DNA of 64,000 nucleotides, taken from Candidatus Vagococcus giribetii. GTDB lineage: Bacteria > Bacillota > Bacilli > Lactobacillales > Vagococcaceae. Both the position numbers and the translations under genes were made by a program. Of this stretch, positions 50,396 through 59,015 are shown in pieces (position 1 is the stretch's first letter; each line of letters opens with the position of its first letter). The notes beneath the pieces were generated by a model. That model was not told where the DNA came from. It worked only from the letters and a program-made list of their open reading frames with translations, and searched no databases. The DNA is taken from contig NZ_JAFLVX010000002.1 in the NCBI RefSeq assembly GCF_017316185.1, positions 24,269 through 88,268 of the forward strand. The letters are read 5' to 3'.

Positions 50396-50605
50396 TTATA
50401 ACGTGTTTAAATAATTAAACAAACCATTGATAGTGGAATCTGTTAAGCCGATCTCTTTTCCGTCTAATATAGCTTTAACAATAATATAATGATCTGGGAA
50501 TACAGATACCTCTAAAAATTGACCTTGTAAAAACTCTTCGTAGTTATCGAAAATTTTAACTTCTGGATTAGCTTCTTGTGCGGTTTTATAAGTAATTTCT
50601 AACAT
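50396..50605 (-). CDS. DUF4649-like small protein
   Basis: 69 aa. Seen: LEITYKTAQEANPEVK, FDNYEEFLQGQ, FPDHYIIVKAILDGKEI and a short C-terminal helix, a pattern matching DUF4649 proteins of Lactobacillales. Function unknown. It is between the FokI-like M and R genes, on the R strand, but a terminator separates it from R. AAAAGGAT lies upstream of the ATG. Confidence 0.65.
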   Translation of the reverse strand: MLEITYKTAQEANPEVKIFDNYEEFLQGQFLEVSVFPDHYIIVKAILDGKEIGLTDSTINGLFNYLNTL

Positions 50606-50782
50606 GTTATCAAATCCTTTTCATTTTATTTGTTAACTTTATTAAACCACTTATTATAAGTAATTAAAATAGATTTTAAGTTTTAATATAATATATTTTT
50701 AGATTATGATCCTATGGAAAAAAAGATTTAATTGTAGTGACAGACGGAAATCTTTATACGTACTTTATCACGAAGATATTAA

Positions 50783-50818
50783 AAAAAGCCAAAGATATAA
50801 AATTCTTTGGCTTTTTGC
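50783..50818. terminator. Terminator downstream of the FokI-like endonuclease gene
   Basis: AAAAGCCAAAGA pairs with TCTTTGGCTTTT around an eight-base loop, with A- and T-runs on both sides. It ends the minus-strand restriction gene. Confidence 0.85.
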
Positions 50819-50837
50819 TATTCTTTGAATTATATGA

Positions 50838-52577
50838 TTATTCCCAACTAATTTCTTCATTTGTCATATAACTAGGAATCTCTTCTAAAGAGAGGTCACC
50901 AGTCTGGACTTTATGAGCACCAATTAGCAATTGTTCTACGTTTAAAGCAGCTCCTTTTGAAGAGGTACGATTATAAGTAGATGTTAATTGTTCATGGAAT
51001 TGTCCAGTGAATTTACCTGAAATCCATAAGAAGTAAAATTGATCAGGCTGAATGTTCTCATCAAAATGATTCCACCATTCAATTGGGTTACGAACAGTGT
51101 CTCGTAATTGATTATCTTCAATATATCTTACCATTTCATCTTCTTGGCTAATGGATTTACTATAGCCGTTTTCATACGCCTTTGTATCAATAATGACGCC
51201 AAAGTTTTCGGTAAAGATCACCCCATCAGGTTTTCTGCCACCACCTAATAGGACTGAGTTAAAACCATACACATGCTTAAATAAATCAGCTGTCACCATT
51301 TCAAAGTCTCGATTTCGTTTGCCGTCAAAAGCAATCTCCAAGAGTTCGATGTATTTCATTGGTAAGCCGGTTTTCTTCATGTAGGTTGCTTTTAGTCTAT
51401 CCATTTCAGTATGTTTCAACTCTTTTGTTAAGTTGAGAGCTGGAATGGAGAAGTCTACTAATTTATCTTTTAAAATGACTTGATTGCCTGAGCGTTCAAT
51501 CCGAATACCGAATTGAGTAAGACCTATTAAGTCATTTTCGATGATGGCCGAATCATCATGAAAGCCGAGTTGTTTCATTTTATCTAGTAATTGAGCAAAA
51601 GAGGTTGTTTCTTCTAGTAGTTTGAGTAAATAACTGCGACGAGAACGAACGTAGTTACGATTATCTCCATCGACTGCTAAAAATTCCCATGTTAAAAACT
51701 TATCGATTCGCGCATTTTTAGAGCTACCATGGGTTTGTTTAATCGCGTGACTTCCTCGAGCAGTGATCTTAAACTCTTGAAAACCTGCCTTTATACCGTG
51801 ACGCGTAGCAACTTTCGTACTTTCTTTAGTCACAAAACCAACTTTTGTTAGCCAAGAAGCAATCATGCGAGCGTACTTGTCACTAGTTCCTTCGATATCG
51901 GTTTTTATTTTTTTCTGCTCTTCTATAGTTCCTGTTTTAAACCAATCAAGCATGAGTTCTTCATCATAAGAAGTAAAGCCTTTTTCACCTGAAAAACCTA
52001 ATTGATTCCCAATATAAAACTTAGTCACTGGCTTAGTTGCTGAGTTTAGTAGACTTAATATTTGAGTCGCAGGTGGATAAGAGAGTAAGGCTTTTCTAAG
52101 GATGGCTAGCTCTTCTTCTGAGTTATCTGGAGATATTGAAAATTCTTTCCCCAGTGATGTTAGTGAGCAGACATCAGTTTCTCTATTATGTTGAACAAAA
52201 TTAAGACTTAAGGCCCAACGTAAATATCCGTCAGAAGTCCAGTTGTCAGTCCATTTCTTGCCAGTTGTTTGAGCTGATTGAGGCAAAATGGTTATTTGAA
52301 TTAAGCTATCAGCAACAGCTTCACTACGTTTTTTAGGAGACTTCCCTGTGATGTCTTTAGAGGTACCAACAAGCTCTAAATAGGTAAAGGCTTCACAGTT
52401 TTTCTGGAGCTTATTTAGTAAATGAGTGGCAATATCATCAAAAGGAATGTATTGTTTCACCAGGTCATTTTTCACGTGTTGATAATGAGTAGAAGTGGCA
52501 TCAAAGAGTTGAACCACTAGTTTTAATTTAGAAAAATCAGAAGGGTTTTGAACCCAGCCATATGTACGAGAGATCAT
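50838..52577 (-). CDS. FokI-like type IIS restriction endonuclease
   Basis: 579 aa (FokI is 583). Seen: strong end-to-end likeness to FokI. The N-terminal recognition domain has TYGWVQNPSDFSKLK, TDNWTSDGYLRWAL, NQLGFSGEKGFTS and SDKYARMI. The C-terminal cleavage domain has LGGGRKPDGV (Asp451) and GVIIDTKAY (Asp464, Lys466), then DEMVRYIEDN, the same PD-(D/E)XK residues as FokI Asp450, Asp467 and Lys469. It probably recognises GGATG and cuts about 9/13 bases away. Start: an ATG at 52598 lies before AGGAGG, so the ATG at 52577 was chosen. Gene order differs from FokI: here M and R converge. Confidence 0.95.
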   Translation of the reverse strand: MISRTYGWVQNPSDFSKLKLVVQLFDATSTHYQHVKNDLVKQYIPFDDIATHLLNKLQKNCEAFTYLELVGTSKDITGKSPKKRSEAVADSLIQITILPQSAQTTGKKWTDNWTSDGYLRWALSLNFVQHNRETDVCSLTSLGKEFSISPDNSEEELAILRKALLSYPPATQILSLLNSATKPVTKFYIGNQLGFSGEKGFTSYDEELMLDWFKTGTIEEQKKIKTDIEGTSDKYARMIASWLTKVGFVTKESTKVATRHGIKAGFQEFKITARGSHAIKQTHGSSKNARIDKFLTWEFLAVDGDNRNYVRSRRSYLLKLLEETTSFAQLLDKMKQLGFHDDSAIIENDLIGLTQFGIRIERSGNQVILKDKLVDFSIPALNLTKELKHTEMDRLKATYMKKTGLPMKYIELLEIAFDGKRNRDFEMVTADLFKHVYGFNSVLLGGGRKPDGVIFTENFGVIIDTKAYENGYSKSISQEDEMVRYIEDNQLRDTVRNPIEWWNHFDENIQPDQFYFLWISGKFTGQFHEQLTSTYNRTSSKGAALNVEQLLIGAHKVQTGDLSLEEIPSYMTNEEISWE

Positions 52578-52703
52578 TTTTTTGCCTCCTATTATCATTC
52601 AAGTCCTACTTTCATTATATCGAAGATGAGAGCAAAAATGAATCTATAAAAAATGTGTGAAATTTACTCAAAGATTCGTTTTTGTTCCGTTTTATACAAT
52701 TAA

Positions 52704-52717
52704 ATAAAGCGTTTACA
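52704..52717. promoter_or_regulatory. CcpA cre site before the alcohol dehydrogenase gene
   Basis: ATAAAGCGTTTACA fits TGWAANCGNTNWCA at 12 of 14 positions. It is 41 bp before the start codon, so carbon catabolite repression of the whole operon is likely. Confidence 0.6.
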
Positions 52718-52757
52718 TGTTATTCTTAAATTGAAAACAGAAAGGATGACATACAAG

Positions 52758-53882
52758 ATGAAAATTAAAGCAGCCGTGGTTTCACAAGAGGGTAAAGAGT
52801 ATGATATTCAAACCGTTAACTTAGCAGAGCCAAAAGAGTCAGATGTTCTAGTTCGTATTGTTGCTTCGGGAATTTGTCGTTCAGATTATGCTGAACGTAA
52901 TGGTAACTCAGTTCCGTTTCCTAATGTTTTGGGTCATGAAGGAGCAGGGATTGTCGAAAAAGTTGGACCAAATGTCAAAGATCTTCAACCAGGTGATCAC
53001 GTGTTGCTATCTTATGGCTATTGTGAAGAGTGTAAAAAATGTCATGAAGGACACCCGTCTTCTTGTTATTCTTGGTTAAATATTAATAACTCAGGGGTTA
53101 ATACCCGTGGTGAGCATGTGTTTACTGATGAAGGAGGTAATAGTATTAATAACTTCTTTAACCAGTCATCATTTGCAACTCATAGTTTAGTAGATCAATC
53201 AAATATTGTTAAAGTCTCTAAAGACGTGGATTTACGCTTACTGGGTCCTTTAGGCTGTGGACTTGGAACTGGATCAGGTGCTGTGTTAGAAGTCTTGCGA
53301 CCAAAAGCAGGGGAAAGTATTGCGGTATTTGGGACTGGTGCTGTTGGTTTTGCAGCTTTAATGGCAGCAAAAATTGTTGGGTGTAAAACGATTATTGCTT
53401 TAGATATTAATGAAGAACGTCTATCAATTGCTAAAGATTTGGGAGCAACTCATGTTATTAATAGTGGGGTTAATCCTGAGACGGTTGTGGATCAAGTAAT
53501 GGCTATTACTAATGGTGTGGGAGTAGATTATGCCATTGATACATCTGGTGTAATGCCTGTTATGAAACAAGCCTTAGCGATTGTTGGAAATGGTGGAACT
53601 TTTGTCCCTCTTGCCGTAACCAAAAAAGACTTTGAAGTGAATACTTTCTTTGATTTAGTATTTGGTAATAAAAAAATAGTAGGTTGCTTAATTGGAGACA
53701 CGATTCCTAAGTATCACTTACCACGTTTAATTGATTTTTATTTACAAGGTCAGTTTCCATTTGATCAATTTATTAAGTTCTATGATTTTGAAGAGATTAA
53801 CGAAGCAGAGGCTGATTTAATTTCTGGAAAAACCCTTAAATCAGTTTTAGTGATGGATAAAACGTACCAACCACCAAAATAA
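52758..53882 (+). CDS. Zinc-dependent alcohol dehydrogenase (aryl/benzyl-alcohol type)
   Basis: 374 aa. Seen: SGICRSDYAERNG and GHEGAG (catalytic zinc), CEECKKCHEGHPSSC (structural zinc, four Cys), and the Rossmann motif GTGAVGFAALMAA. Long-chain MDR family. Start: ATG at 52758 after AAAGGA; earlier in-frame ATG codons lie too close to it. It leads an operon with an acylating aldehyde dehydrogenase, ptb and buk, so it should oxidise an alcohol to the aldehyde (or the reverse). Substrate unknown. Confidence 0.9.
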   Translation: MKIKAAVVSQEGKEYDIQTVNLAEPKESDVLVRIVASGICRSDYAERNGNSVPFPNVLGHEGAGIVEKVGPNVKDLQPGDHVLLSYGYCEECKKCHEGHPSSCYSWLNINNSGVNTRGEHVFTDEGGNSINNFFNQSSFATHSLVDQSNIVKVSKDVDLRLLGPLGCGLGTGSGAVLEVLRPKAGESIAVFGTGAVGFAALMAAKIVGCKTIIALDINEERLSIAKDLGATHVINSGVNPETVVDQVMAITNGVGVDYAIDTSGVMPVMKQALAIVGNGGTFVPLAVTKKDFEVNTFFDLVFGNKKIVGCLIGDTIPKYHLPRLIDFYLQGQFPFDQFIKFYDFEEINEAEADLISGKTLKSVLVMDKTYQPPK

Positions 53883-53910
53883 GTAATGTAAATTGAGAGG
53901 AGCTTTTAAC

Positions 53911-55224
53911 ATGGAAATTAGTCAATTAGTAGATAAGGGAAGAGTCGCAATGGAAGAGGTAAAAGCCTATGACCAGTCTCAGGTAGATAGCTTATTAGAA
54001 GCTATGTCATCGATTATTCTAGCTCACGATGAAGAATTAGCTAAGATGGCTGTTGAAGAAACAGGTCTAGGACGTGTGGATCATAAAGTCATGAAAAATC
54101 AAAACATGGCGAATAATATTTACAATAGTTTAAAAGGTAAAAAATCTGTTGGAGTTATTGATGTCAATGAAGAAACAGGAATAACTAAAATTGCGCATCC
54201 TGTGGGCGTTGTAGGAGCTGTATCACCAACAACAAATCCAACGATTACTCCAATGGGAAATAGTTTAATGGCTTTAAAAGGAAAAAATGCTGTGATTATA
54301 TCACCTCACCCAAGATCCCTAAAGACAACCCATCGCACGATTGAGTTATTGCGTGAAGCTATAGGCAACTTAGGAGCACCGAAAGATTTGATTCAAATGA
54401 TTGAAGAGCCATCGATTGAAAAATCTCAAGAGTTAATGAGAAGTGTCGATGTCATTGTGGCAACTGGTGGCCCCGGCATGGTTAAAGCGGCTTACTCTAG
54501 TGGAAAACCAGCATTTGGTGTAGGTCCTGGTAACGTGCCGTTAATTCTCGATGAAGATTTTGACGTTCCGTTAGCTGCTCAGTTAGCTGTGATTGGACGT
54601 TCATTTGATAACGGAATTGTGTGTGCGTGTACGCAGTCGCTTATCTATCCTGAAGTAAAAGAAGCAGAAGTGATTCAAGAGTTAGAAAAAAATGGTGCTT
54701 ATGTAGTAACAGATGAAGCTGAAGTGGCTAAATTTAGAGAGATTATTTTTAAAAATGGTGTCTCTAATCCAGATACAGTAGGAAAAGACCCACAAGTGAT
54801 TGCTGATATGATTGGCGTGACTTTACCAGAAAATACGCAAATCATCGTCTTAAAAACAACAAAAAGTGGGAAAGATGAGTTGTTGTCTAAAGAAAAAATG
54901 AACCCAGTCATGAGTTTAATTCCCTACAAGACTTTCTCAGAAGCTCTTGATATTGCAGAGGCTAATTTAAAAATTGAAGGACAAGGTCACTCAGCTGGCT
55001 TATTATCTCATACAAAAGAACATGGTGTTGAAGCAGGATTACGCCTTCCTGTGAGTCGTGTTGTTGTCAATCAACCAACTATTGATGCAGGAGGAAGTCC
55101 GAATAACGGGTTAACACCTACTGTTTCTCTAGGGTGTGGTTCTTGGGGAAATAACAGTATCTCTGAAAACTTATCATTTACACACTTATTAAATATTTCA
55201 AGAGTAGCCAATTTTGTTGAATAA
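53911..55224 (+). CDS. CoA-acylating aldehyde dehydrogenase (EutE/PduP-like)
   Basis: 437 aa. Seen: PVGVVGAVSPTTNPT, VATGGPGMVKAAY, GVGPGNVP and the catalytic Cys in DNGIVCACTQS. Known: such enzymes convert an aldehyde plus CoA and NAD to acyl-CoA. Start: ATG at 53911, eight bases after GAGAGGAG. It follows the alcohol dehydrogenase by 28 bp and supplies acyl-CoA to the phosphotransacylase downstream. No encapsulation peptide or microcompartment shell gene is nearby. Confidence 0.92.
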   Translation: MEISQLVDKGRVAMEEVKAYDQSQVDSLLEAMSSIILAHDEELAKMAVEETGLGRVDHKVMKNQNMANNIYNSLKGKKSVGVIDVNEETGITKIAHPVGVVGAVSPTTNPTITPMGNSLMALKGKNAVIISPHPRSLKTTHRTIELLREAIGNLGAPKDLIQMIEEPSIEKSQELMRSVDVIVATGGPGMVKAAYSSGKPAFGVGPGNVPLILDEDFDVPLAAQLAVIGRSFDNGIVCACTQSLIYPEVKEAEVIQELEKNGAYVVTDEAEVAKFREIIFKNGVSNPDTVGKDPQVIADMIGVTLPENTQIIVLKTTKSGKDELLSKEKMNPVMSLIPYKTFSEALDIAEANLKIEGQGHSAGLLSHTKEHGVEAGLRLPVSRVVVNQPTIDAGGSPNNGLTPTVSLGCGSWGNNSISENLSFTHLLNISRVANFVE

Positions 55225-55258
55225 GAACTAAAAAAGTGACAGATGTGTCATTGCCAAT

Positions 55259-55305
55259 AAGAGACTGAGATGTAAGGAAGTATTTATGTCGAAGTCTCTT
55301 TTCTA
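55259..55305 (+). terminator. Hairpin between the aldehyde dehydrogenase and ptb genes
   Basis: AAGAGACT (55259-55266) pairs with AGTCTCTT (55293-55300), then TTCTATT. Loop 26 nt. It could reduce readthrough, giving lower ptb-buk expression, rather than stop it. Confidence 0.5.
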
Positions 55306-55322
55306 TTAGAAAGAGGTGTCAG

Positions 55323-56240
55323 GTGTTGAAAAAATTAGAAGAGTTGTTGGAGACAAACCAAGAAGAAACGAAACCGACACGAGTTGGTGTTGTTGTCGCA
55401 GAAGATACCCATAGTTTAGAAGCAGTCTTAGACGAACGTTTAAAACAAGTTATAACACCAGTCTTAATTGGTAATTCCTTAGTCATTATGCAACAATTAG
55501 CAGAGATTCCTTTACTGGCAGATCACGTAGAAATCATTCACACAGATTCAGTAGAAGAAGCAGCCAAAAAGGGAGCTGAATTAGCCCAATCAGGACAAAT
55601 TGATGTCTTGATGAAAGGCCAGTTAGCAACAAGCCAGTTCTTAAAACCAGTTGTTAATAAGCAATACGGGCTAATAGAGAGCCGTTTGTTGAGTCATATT
55701 GTGGTTTTTGAGTTACCTACTTATCCGAAATTATTGATTACTTCTGATGGCGGCATGATTCCAGAACCAACCCTTGAGCAAAAACACGGTATATTAGAAA
55801 ATGCCTTGGAAGTTGCTTATTCTCTAGGTAAAAAAGTACCTAAGGTTGCCGTACTAGCTGCTTCTGAGTCAGTCAATCAAAAAATAAATAGTTCTGTTGA
55901 GGCTAGTGTCTTAGCAAAAGATTACACAAATAAGCCAACTTTTCCTTGTGAGATAGATGGTCCGATTTCCTTAGATTTAGCTTTATCAAAAGAAGTAGCT
56001 GAGTTGAAGCATTATTCAAGTAACGTAGCTAGTGAAGCAGATGTATTACTTGCACCGGATATGACAGCTATGAACCTACTAGGTAAAAGTTTTACAGTGA
56101 TTGGGAAAGGGCAAATGGCTGGCATCATTTATGGCGCTAAAGTGCCAATTGTTATGACTTCAAGAGGCTCCAGCTCAGATGAAAAATTCTACTCACTGTT
56201 ATTAGCAAAACGAGTAAGTCAAAGGAGTGAACGTGGATGA
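55323..56240 (+). CDS. Phosphate butyryltransferase-like phosphotransacylase
   Basis: 305 aa. Seen: RVGVVVAEDTHSLEAV, VDVLMKGQLATSQFLKP, ITSDGGMIPEP, IDGPISLDLALSKE and GKGQMAGIIYGAKVPIV, as in Ptb. It changes acyl-CoA plus phosphate to acyl-phosphate. The start is GTG at 55323 or TTG at 55326; AGAGGTG lies four or seven bases upstream. It overlaps buk by ATGA. Confidence 0.92.
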   Translation: MLKKLEELLETNQEETKPTRVGVVVAEDTHSLEAVLDERLKQVITPVLIGNSLVIMQQLAEIPLLADHVEIIHTDSVEEAAKKGAELAQSGQIDVLMKGQLATSQFLKPVVNKQYGLIESRLLSHIVVFELPTYPKLLITSDGGMIPEPTLEQKHGILENALEVAYSLGKKVPKVAVLAASESVNQKINSSVEASVLAKDYTNKPTFPCEIDGPISLDLALSKEVAELKHYSSNVASEADVLLAPDMTAMNLLGKSFTVIGKGQMAGIIYGAKVPIVMTSRGSSSDEKFYSLLLAKRVSQRSERG

Positions 56241-57310
56241 ACATTCTTGTTATTAATCCTGGAGCTACTTCAACAAAGATTGCTCTTTATAACCGTGAAG
56301 AGAATCTGTTAACAGAAACCATTCAACATAGAGCCGCTATCATTCAGAGTTTTTCAAAGGTGGCAGATCAACTCGATTACCGATTAGAAGTGATTAAAGA
56401 AACTTTGGACAAACATGATGTTAATTTTGATGAAATTGCAGCTATTGCAGCCAGAGGTGGATTACTGCCGCCTGTTGAGTCAGGCGCTTACGAAGTAAAT
56501 GAAGCCATGCTAGATTTTTTAGTCAATCGACCACGTGTTGAGCATGCTTCAAATCTAGGAGCTATCATTGCTGATAAGTTGTTGAAACTATGTCCACCAG
56601 AAACAAAAGCCTATGTGTATGATCCTGTGACAGTGGATCAATTTGCCCCAGTTAGTCGCATTAGTGGTTTAAAAGGTGTGGAACGAGTGAGTATCGGACA
56701 TGCCTTAAACATGCGAGCAGTAGCTTTTCATGTAGCAAATAAGTTAGGGAAAGCCTATGAAGACTGTCATTTAATTGTGGCTCATTTAGGAGGAGGTAAC
56801 ACAATCAGTGTCCATCAAAAGGGACGAATGATCGACTCTTTATCAGATGACGAAGGACCATTTTCAACAGAGCGTACGGGAGAACTACCTGTTAAATCTG
56901 TGATGAAGTTATGTTATAAACACTCAGAAAAAGAGATGGAACGCTTAAGACGTCAAGTGGGTGGCATGTATTCTTATTTAGGGACAAATGATGCAAGAAT
57001 CGTGGAAGAAAGGATTAAGGAAGGGGATCAAGAAGCTGCCTTAGTTTTTGAAGCTCTTTCTTATCAAGTAGCTAAAGGCATAGGTTCCTTAGCTACCGCC
57101 TTAAAAGGAGAAGTAGATGGTATTATTTTAACGGGTGGATTGGCTTTTTCAACTCGTTTAGCCGAAAGTGTTAGGGAGAAAGTTGATTTCTTAGGGCCTT
57201 TCTTTGTTGTCCCTGGAGAAAAAGAGATGTATGCGTTAGCAAGTGGTGTAACGCGAGTATTAGAAGGCGTAGAAACATCACACGTGTTTAAAGTAGAAAG
57301 TGGTGAGTAG
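56237..57310 (+). CDS. Butyrate kinase-like acyl kinase
   Basis: 357 aa, ASKHA fold. Seen: ILVINPGATSTKIALY, AARGGLLPPVESG, VYDPVTVDQFAP, IVAHLGGGNTISVHQKGRM and DGIILTGGLAFS. It makes ATP from acyl-phosphate, freeing the acid. Coupled to ptb by an ATGA overlap. Together the four enzymes convert alcohol to acid with one ATP. Confidence 0.94.
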   Translation: MNILVINPGATSTKIALYNREENLLTETIQHRAAIIQSFSKVADQLDYRLEVIKETLDKHDVNFDEIAAIAARGGLLPPVESGAYEVNEAMLDFLVNRPRVEHASNLGAIIADKLLKLCPPETKAYVYDPVTVDQFAPVSRISGLKGVERVSIGHALNMRAVAFHVANKLGKAYEDCHLIVAHLGGGNTISVHQKGRMIDSLSDDEGPFSTERTGELPVKSVMKLCYKHSEKEMERLRRQVGGMYSYLGTNDARIVEERIKEGDQEAALVFEALSYQVAKGIGSLATALKGEVDGIILTGGLAFSTRLAESVREKVDFLGPFFVVPGEKEMYALASGVTRVLEGVETSHVFKVESGE

Positions 57311-57312
57311 GT

Positions 57313-58020
57313 ATGCCAGTTGGTCCAACGATTAATGTGTTGGCCACTCTCATTGGAAGCTTAATCGGAGCAAGCTTAGGGCATTATGTTCCAGAAAAAA
57401 TCAAAGATAATTTGCCTCAAGCATTTGGTTTAATTGCTTTTAGTTTAGGGATTCCTTTGGTTGTGAGCATGACACATATGCTAAGTGCAGTCTTAGCTAT
57501 ACTTTTAGGGTTAATCATAGGTGAGTTATTAAATCTTGAAAAGAAACTGACCTCTTTAACTAATAAGCTAAAGAGGTCGTTAGAAAAACGATTGACAGTT
57601 AGGTCGGGTAATCTTAGTAAAGAAGAGTTTATGACTCAATTTATGGCTGTCTTTGTGTTGTTTAGTGCCAGTGGTTTAGGTGTTATTGGCGCCATGGGAG
57701 AAGGGATGACGGGAGATTCATCTATTCTCATTTTAAAAGCGACGTTAGACTTTTTTACGGCGATTATCTTTGGTGCTAAGTTAGGTCATTTGGTTTCACT
57801 AACAGCTATTTCACAAGGAATTGTCATGTTTACTCTTTACTTGTTAGGAGCACAAATTATGCCTTTAACAACGCCAGAGATGTTGAGCAATTTTTCGGCT
57901 GTTGGTGGTATGATCATGTTAGCAACAGGACTACAAATCATGGGGATTAAAGAGTTTTCTATTACTAATTTTTTACCTGCTCTCTTTATTGTCATGCCTC
58001 TTTTTTATCTATTGGCCTAA
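57313..58020 (+). CDS. DUF554 family membrane protein
   Basis: 235 aa, polytopic. Seen: GPTINVLATLIGSLIGASLG, LAILLGLIIGELLNLEKKL and LDFFTAIIFGAKLG, typical of DUF554 (PF04474). Function unknown, perhaps transport. Two bases separate it from buk, so it is in the same operon and may carry the substrate or product. Its last 12 bases overlap the convergent araC-type gene. Confidence 0.88.
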   Translation: MPVGPTINVLATLIGSLIGASLGHYVPEKIKDNLPQAFGLIAFSLGIPLVVSMTHMLSAVLAILLGLIIGELLNLEKKLTSLTNKLKRSLEKRLTVRSGNLSKEEFMTQFMAVFVLFSASGLGVIGAMGEGMTGDSSILILKATLDFFTAIIFGAKLGHLVSLTAISQGIVMFTLYLLGAQIMPLTTPEMLSNFSAVGGMIMLATGLQIMGIKEFSITNFLPALFIVMPLFYLLA

Positions 58021-58839
58021 TTTTTTTAAGTCACTAGGTTTATAAAGGGTTGCTTCTTTAATAAACTTAGTTAGATGCGCTTGGTCATAAAAGTCTGAGG
58101 AGATAAACGTCTCTGTTAAGCAATCTGTTTTTTCAAGCAGAGCTAGTGTTCGTTGAAGTCTAACAGCTTGAATCATTTGTTTTGGACTGACACCGATGTG
58201 TTGGCTAAAGACATTTCGGATATGTCGGTCACTCACACCGAGTTCAAGAGCTAATTCTTTGATACTAGCCTTTTTATTTTTGGCTGCATTGATTAGGACA
58301 AAACTAATAATCGGATGGTTATGATAAGGAAAATAGTCTTTTACAAAGGACTGAAAGAAAGAGATTTTGTCATCAAAAGATAAATGGATAAGTTGTTTAG
58401 CATCAAACTGTTGAAAAACAGGTGTCCACTCGTCAAGGGAGACTGTTTTATTGATGTAGTAATCAGGTGGAAAGCGTGTTTCTTTAAAGAGTAAACAAGG
58501 TGGTAAACGGACTGAAAAATAAGTACAGCCAGAGGTAAAAGAAATTTGATTGGTAGTCAACATTTTACCAAAATAAAAAGCAGTAACTTCTTGGGTTTCG
58601 GGATTGAGACGAAAAAAGATGGAGGCATAGCTATCTGGAAAAACATCTAAATACATTGTTTCATCTGAATAGAGCTGGAATTCTTCAAAGATAACTGGAT
58701 GAGAAGATGACAAACCGTTCCAAGACAATCGCATGGTGCTATAAGAGGCCATAGCTTGCTTCATGAAGGGTTGGATGAAAGTATCAGTTATTGGATTAAA
58801 CAAATAAGTCCCCTCCTTTTTTATAAAAGTTTGTGTCAT
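58009..58839 (-). CDS. AraC-family transcriptional regulator
   Basis: 276 aa. Seen: an N-terminal cupin-like sensing part and a C-terminal double HTH (about 195-276) with IKELALELGVSDRHIRNVFSQHIGVSPKQ and FYDQAHLTKFIKEAT. Its 3' end overlaps the DUF554 gene. It may control the alcohol-oxidation operon or the MFS gene at 59016; neither link is proven. Confidence 0.88.
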   Translation of the reverse strand: MTQTFIKKEGTYLFNPITDTFIQPFMKQAMASYSTMRLSWNGLSSSHPVIFEEFQLYSDETMYLDVFPDSYASIFFRLNPETQEVTAFYFGKMLTTNQISFTSGCTYFSVRLPPCLLFKETRFPPDYYINKTVSLDEWTPVFQQFDAKQLIHLSFDDKISFFQSFVKDYFPYHNHPIISFVLINAAKNKKASIKELALELGVSDRHIRNVFSQHIGVSPKQMIQAVRLQRTLALLEKTDCLTETFISSDFYDQAHLTKFIKEATLYKPSDLKKLGQ

Positions 58840-59015
58840 TACTTTTATTTTATCACGAAAAGAAAAGACTTACTACTGATCTATGCACAAGAAAATGATG
58901 CTATCTGAGAAAAATAGACTAAAATTTAACGAAACGACTAAAAAGTGGTTTCGTTTTTTTATTTAACCCTCTATAATTAAGGAAAGGGTTTCATCAAGAA
59001 ATGGAGGAGTAGAAA

